This document shows, piece by piece, positions 28,555 to 32,222 of a DNA stretch of 32,222 nucleotides. Position 1 is the first letter of the stretch. The number at the start of each line of letters is the position of its first letter. The notes beneath the pieces were generated by a model. It made no database searches. It saw nothing but the letters and a program-made list of their open reading frames with translations, and was not told the DNA's origin. Position numbers and translations under genes: made by a program. Origin of the DNA: an uncultured Gammaproteobacteria bacterium (lineage in GTDB: Bacteria; Pseudomonadota; Gammaproteobacteria; Xanthomonadales; Xanthomonadaceae); assembly GCA_946885735.1 (NCBI GenBank), contig CAMPGW010000026.1:1-32222 (forward strand). Direction: 5' to 3'.

Positions 28555-29136
28555 TCAGTCGGCGCGCTCGGCGGCCTCGATCCAGCCGCGCAGGTCGGCG
28601 GCGTCGTGGAAGTTGCCGACCCGGACCGCCCGCAGTCGCCCGTCGGCGCCGATCAGCGCGCTGAAAGGCAGCACGCCGGCCCGGTTGCCCAGCCGCACCG
28701 AGCTGTCGGCCGGCGCGGGCGACTCGACCGGCACCGGACCGGGCAGGCCCGCCTCGCGGGCGAAGCGGCGCGCTTCCTCGGGCAGGTCCAGGGCGACGGG
28801 AACCAGCGACAGCGCCGGACTGCGCGCCTTCGCTTCCGCCAGAAGCAGCGGCAGCTCCTCGCGGCAGGGGCCGCACCAGCTGGCCCAGTAGTTGATCAGG
28901 GTGGCGCGGCCGTTCACCGGCAGGACCATTTCGCCGCCGGCCAGGGTCGGCAGGCGGAACGGGGGAACCGGGTCGCCGATCGCCACGCCGCCTGCCGCGG
29001 CGTCACCGAGCAGCCATTGGCCCAGGGGCGACGCGCGCAGCGAGGCGGTGCCATGCCACCAGGCGCTGGCGGCGACGCCGAGCACGCCGGCAAGCACCGC
29101 CGCGGCTACCAGTCCCAGGGTCGAGCGTGCCTTCAT
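28555..29136 (-). CDS. TlpA-like periplasmic thiol:disulfide reductase
   Basis: 193 residues. An N-terminal signal anchor (about 5-26) is followed by a linker and a thioredoxin fold of the TlpA/ResA/CcmG family, with the redox motif WCGPC (Cys88, Cys91) in [11 protein letters not shown] and the cis-proline loop GVLPFSAL. Proteins of this type reduce periplasmic disulfides, for instance in apocytochrome c or copper-site maturation, and take electrons from DsbD/CcdA. Its ATG overlaps the stop of dsbD (ATGA), so donor and acceptor are made together. Confidence 0.92.
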   Translation of the reverse strand: MKARSTLGLVAAAVLAGVLGVAASAWWHGTASLRASPLGQWLLGDAAAGGVAIGDPVPPFRLPTLAGGEMVLPVNGRATLINYWASWCGPCREELPLLLAEAKARSPALSLVPVALDLPEEARRFAREAGLPGPVPVESPAPADSSVRLGNRAGVLPFSALIGADGRLRAVRVGNFHDAADLRGWIEAAERAD

Positions 29137-31334
29137 TGCGCCGCGGCCTGCTCGAGCGCCTCCTGCATCAGGCCGGGCGTGAGCAGTTGCGGCAGTTTGC
29201 GCGCCGGTGCCCCGGAGGCCGGGACCACCACGTACAGCGGCACGCCCGGGGAATGGAACTCGTCCAGGTAGGCGCTGATGGCCGGGTCCTGGTCGGTCCA
29301 GTCACCGACCAGATACACCGTGCCCGTGCGCTCGAGCAAGGCGCGGAAGGCATCGGTGTGCAGCACTGCCTTCTCGTTGACCTTGCAGGTGATGCACCAG
29401 TCCGCGGTCATGTCCACGAACACCGGCTTGCCCGCGTCGCGCGCGGCCTGCATGGCGGCGCGCGACCAGGGCTGGCTGCCGTCGTCGCGGGTTTCCGACG
29501 CCGCGGCGCGCGCGGTGTCGGCGGGCAGGCGGGTCGCCGACCACAACGCGAACACCGCTGCCGCCACCATCACGACCGCCAGCACCCGCCGTCCGGTGGG
29601 CCGGTCGGCGTAGCGTTGTTTCTCCCACCACCACAGGCCGATCGCCAGCAGCACGCACGCCACCAGCACCAGCGCCAAGGCGTCCACGCCGCGCTGCTTG
29701 CCAAACACCCAGGCCAGCCACACCGCGGTCAGGTACATCGGCACCGCCAGCCAGTGCTTGAGCGTGTCCATCCAGGCGCCGGGTCGCGGCAGCCGCGTCG
29801 CCAGCGCAGGCACGAAGCCGATCAGCAGGAAGGGAAGCGCCAGGCCGATTCCGAGCGCGAGGAAGACCGCCATCGCCGCCGGCACCGGCGCCACGAAGGC
29901 GTAGCCGAGCGCGCCGGCCATGAAGGGCGCCGTACAGGGACTGGCGACGACGACCGCCAGCACGCCGGTGAAGAAGTCGCCGGCCGCGCCGGAGCGCTCG
30001 GTCAGGCCCTGCCCGAGTCCGGTCCAGGACGTGCCGATCTGGAACAGGCCGGAGAGATTGAGGCCGATCGCGAACATCAGCAGCGCCAGCGAGCCCACCA
30101 CCAGCGGCTGCTGCAGCTGGAAGCCCCAGCCCAGTGCCTGCCCGGCCCCGCGCAGCGCCAGCACCAGCGCACCGACCGCGGCGAAGGCCACCAGCACGCC
30201 GGCGGTGTACCAGAGCGCGTGCGCGCGGGCGCGCGCCTGGCTGCGGCTGGCCTGCGCCAGGCCAAGCGCCTTGAAGCTGAGCACCGGCAGCACGCAAGGC
30301 ATCAGGTTGAGGATCAGGCCGCCGGCGACTGCCAGCAGCAGCGACAGCCACAGGCCGGGGCCGGCATGCGTCGGTGTGGCTGGCGGTGGCACGGCGTCGG
30401 CCGCGCCCGGCGCAGCGCCGGCAGCGGCGGCGATCCCGGCGCCGGCGGGCAAGGCCACCGTCATGCTCCGGACCATCGGCGGATAGCAGATGCCGTTGTC
30501 CTGGCAGCCCTGGAAGGCCGCGCGCAGGGTCACCGTGTGCGCGTCGGTCCGGGTGCGCACCACGCCGACCGGGATCTCGGCGACCTCGAACCACACCGCC
30601 ACGTCGCCGAAGTGCTCGTCGCGGTAGGGCTTGGCGGCGGGGAAGCGCGGCGCGGCCAGCAGCGTACCGGCCGGAGCACGCTCCAGCGAGAAGGCGGTCT
30701 TGTCGCGGTAGAGGTAGTAGCCGGGCGCCGGGGTCAGCCGCACCAGCAGCTCGCCTGCGTGGTTGGCGATCGCCTCCAGGCGGAAGGCCTGGTCCTCGGG
30801 CAGGGCGTCCGCGGGCGCGACCAGCGAGGCGCCGCCGAGCGCGGCCAGCGGATCAGCCGCGGCGGCGGGTGCCGGCGCATCGGCGGACGGCAGGTCCACG
30901 GTGATCAGGCGGGTCTGCGGCGGGTAGCAGACGCCGATGTCGGCGCAGCCCTGGTAACGGACCTTGAGGCGCACGCTCGCCAGCCCCGGCTCCGGCGCCC
31001 CGGCCTGCACGGCGGTGACCGCGGCACGGTAGGTCTCGACATCGCCGAAGAACTCGTCGGTGTGCTTCTCGCCCTCGGGGAGCACCAGCGTCCCGGTGGC
31101 GGCGAATCCGGGGTCGAGCACCTCGACCGAGAAACGATGACGGTAGAGGTAGTAGCCGGAGGCGATGGCCCAGTTGAGCTCGATCCGGTCGCGCTTCAGG
31201 GCCTTGGCCTGCAGCACGTAGGCCTGGTCCACCGGCAGCAGGTCGGACACGTCGGCGGCCCGGGCCGGCGCGGGGGCGATCGCCGCCAGCGCGGCCCATA
31301 GCAGGGCGAGCGCCCCGGTCTTGAGGTTGGTCAT
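29133..31334 (-). CDS. dsbD: Thiol:disulfide interchange protein DsbD with two tandem alpha domains
   Basis: 733 residues. A signal peptide (1-26) is followed by two consecutive N-terminal periplasmic immunoglobulin-like alpha domains, at about 28-147 (Cys130, Cys136) and 180-295 (Cys277, Cys283), each with the motif QGC-x5-CYPP. The eight-helix membrane beta domain carries Cys347 (MPCVLP) and Cys467 (SPCTAP). A C-terminal thioredoxin-like gamma domain carries Cys647/Cys650 (DWCITC). DsbD moves electrons from cytoplasmic thioredoxin to periplasmic proteins; E. coli DsbD (565 aa mature plus signal) has a single alpha domain. It is coupled to the TlpA-like gene by an ATGA overlap. Confidence 0.95.
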   Translation of the reverse strand: MTNLKTGALALLWAALAAIAPAPARAADVSDLLPVDQAYVLQAKALKRDRIELNWAIASGYYLYRHRFSVEVLDPGFAATGTLVLPEGEKHTDEFFGDVETYRAAVTAVQAGAPEPGLASVRLKVRYQGCADIGVCYPPQTRLITVDLPSADAPAPAAAADPLAALGGASLVAPADALPEDQAFRLEAIANHAGELLVRLTPAPGYYLYRDKTAFSLERAPAGTLLAAPRFPAAKPYRDEHFGDVAVWFEVAEIPVGVVRTRTDAHTVTLRAAFQGCQDNGICYPPMVRSMTVALPAGAGIAAAAGAAPGAADAVPPPATPTHAGPGLWLSLLLAVAGGLILNLMPCVLPVLSFKALGLAQASRSQARARAHALWYTAGVLVAFAAVGALVLALRGAGQALGWGFQLQQPLVVGSLALLMFAIGLNLSGLFQIGTSWTGLGQGLTERSGAAGDFFTGVLAVVVASPCTAPFMAGALGYAFVAPVPAAMAVFLALGIGLALPFLLIGFVPALATRLPRPGAWMDTLKHWLAVPMYLTAVWLAWVFGKQRGVDALALVLVACVLLAIGLWWWEKQRYADRPTGRRVLAVVMVAAAVFALWSATRLPADTARAAASETRDDGSQPWSRAAMQAARDAGKPVFVDMTADWCITCKVNEKAVLHTDAFRALLERTGTVYLVGDWTDQDPAISAYLDEFHSPGVPLYVVVPASGAPARKLPQLLTPGLMQEALEQAAAQ

Positions 31335-31421
31335 GGCATTCCCGTGCGGGCCGCCCGGAGCGGGCTGGCCTGAGCCTTTGAGCCGACATTATCCGGGAAG
31401 TTCGTGGAAACCGCGTCGTGG

Positions 31422-31452
31422 CCCTTGATGGCGATGGCCCGCGGCCCCATTG
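31422..31452 (+). promoter_or_regulatory. Heat-shock (sigma32/RpoH-type) promoter of groESL
   Basis: -35 CCCTTGAT (31422-31429) and -10 CCCCATTG (31445-31452), spacer 15 nt, closely match the RpoH consensus (CCCTTGAA, N13-17, CCCCATNT). Transcription would start near 31459, leaving a leader of about 150 nt that contains the CIRCE element. Confidence 0.7.
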
Positions 31453-31493
31453 AGGGGCGGTCGCCGGAGTGGCACCCGGGCCCTTCGGCGCGT

Positions 31494-31526
31494 TAAAATC
31501 TGGCACTCACCGGGGCCGAGTGCTAA
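31494..31526 (+). promoter_or_regulatory. CIRCE operator (HrcA site) with an adjacent -10 box
   Basis: Inverted repeat CTGGCACTC (31500-31508), 9-nt spacer, GAGTGCTAA (31518-31526). The right arm is a perfect CIRCE half-site; the left arm differs from TTAGCACTC at two positions. A -10-like TAAAAT (31494-31499) abuts it, suggesting a housekeeping promoter repressed by HrcA. The ribosome-binding GAGGA for groES lies 72 nt downstream. Confidence 0.85.
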
Positions 31527-31607
31527 CAGCCTGCCGGGTTTCGACCCGCGACGGTGCTGGCTTCCCCCGGGACCACCTTCCCACCCCACATCCACATGAG
31601 GACAAGC

Positions 31608-31895
31608 ATGAACATCAAGCCGCTGCACGATCGCGTGGTCATCAAGCGCATGGAAGAAGAGAGGATGTCCGCGGGCGGTATCGTCATCCCCGATTCGGCC
31701 ACCGAAAAGCCGATTCGCGGCGAAGTCGTCGCCGTCGGCGAGGGCAAGCCCCTCGATTCCGGTTCGGTCCGCGCGCCGAAGGTGAAGGTCGGCGACAAGG
31801 TGCTGTTCGGCAAGTACGCCGGCACCGAGGTCAAGCTCGACGGCACCGAGTACCTGGTCGTGAAGGAAGACGACATCTTCGCGATCCTCGGCTGA
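31608..31895 (+). CDS. groES: Co-chaperonin GroES
   Basis: 95 residues, standard length. It starts [18 protein letters not shown] and has the mobile-loop segment [15 protein letters not shown] that contacts GroEL, and the roof/barrel residues [12 protein letters not shown] and [14 protein letters not shown]. The heptameric lid of the GroEL folding chamber. GAGGA (31598-31602) is a well-spaced Shine-Dalgarno. In-frame codons continue upstream to 31554, but that region includes the leader, and the ATG at 31608 matches the family N-terminus. Confidence 0.98.
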   Translation: MNIKPLHDRVVIKRMEEERMSAGGIVIPDSATEKPIRGEVVAVGEGKPLDSGSVRAPKVKVGDKVLFGKYAGTEVKLDGTEYLVVKEDDIFAILG

Positions 31896-31901
31896 TTCGC
31901 G

Positions 31902-31941
31902 GCGGGACGCGCGCGCTGCATCCGCGCCGCCGACGTCCCGC
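31902..31941 (+). other. Stem-loop in the groES-groEL intergenic region
   Basis: GCGGGACG (31902-31909) can pair with CGTCCCGC (31934-31941) around a 24-nt loop that itself contains GC-rich self-complementary runs. It starts 6 nt after the groES stop and has no T-tract, so read-through to groEL is expected. It could mark an mRNA processing or stability site. Confidence 0.35.
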
Positions 31942-31978
31942 GCCACGCCACATTCCATCCACATTCTTTTCGAGGTAA

Positions 31979-32222
<244 letters not shown>

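Noticed and set aside
31470..31490. TGGCAC as a sigma54 -24 element upstream of groES
   Set aside because: The required TTGCA-type -12 element is absent at the correct spacing, here and at the second TGGCAC, which is part of the CIRCE arm.

Overview
The window is high-GC chromosomal DNA. Its gene content and order match the core genome of a gammaproteobacterium of the Xanthomonadaceae/Lysobacteraceae (Lysobacterales). Pointers are the block accB-accC-prmA-DUF3426-fis-purH-purD, a stand-alone TfoX C-terminal protein, a DUF6776 protein beside erpA, and a groESL operon with both a heat-shock-type promoter and a CIRCE element. The genus cannot be fixed from the sequence. There is no insertion sequence, integrase, prophage, CRISPR array or other sign of an island. 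Coding density is very high; the longest gene-free stretch (273 nt, between dsbD and groES) is a regulatory region.

Left third (1-10.2 kb). A LOG-family gene cut by the window edge comes first, then a TfoX_C/fRMsr pair on the minus strand, divergent from bioD. A two-gene RND efflux operon (lipoprotein adaptor plus HAE1 pump) follows, with a palindromic operator candidate over its -10 box. queD (TTG start) is divergent from a UdgX-like uracil-DNA glycosylase. After a small secreted protein and a short-chain dehydrogenase resembling dihydropteridine reductase come an elongator tRNA-Met gene, rppH, and the iron-storage pair bfd-bfr behind two tandem Fur boxes.

Middle (10.2-20.6 kb). A translationally coupled minus-strand operon encodes a response regulator with degenerate GGDEF and EAL domains (FimX-like) and a hybrid histidine kinase with a C-terminal HPt domain, which could form a complete phosphorelay ending on a c-di-GMP-binding effector rather than an enzyme. 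Divergent from it are DUF6776, erpA, nudC and ampE. An LplT-type flippase fused to a PlsC acyltransferase lies convergent to ampE.

Right third (20.6-32.2 kb). A long minus-strand run reads dsbD > tlpA-like > aroQ > accB > accC > pssA > prmA > DUF3426 > fis > purH > purD. It covers periplasmic thiol reduction, shikimate, fatty-acid and phospholipid synthesis, ribosomal-protein methylation, nucleoid organisation and purine synthesis. DsbD has two tandem N-terminal alpha domains, and the DUF3426 protein lacks the usual zinc ribbon. groES and the start of groEL close the window on the plus strand.

The most interesting signals are the UdgX-like protein with its covalent-catalysis histidine, the degenerate c-di-GMP phosphorelay operon, three start codons placed exactly 6 nt after a TANNNT box (possible leaderless mRNAs), and the duplicated DsbD alpha domain. 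Nothing here is an unmistakably new defence or mobile system.
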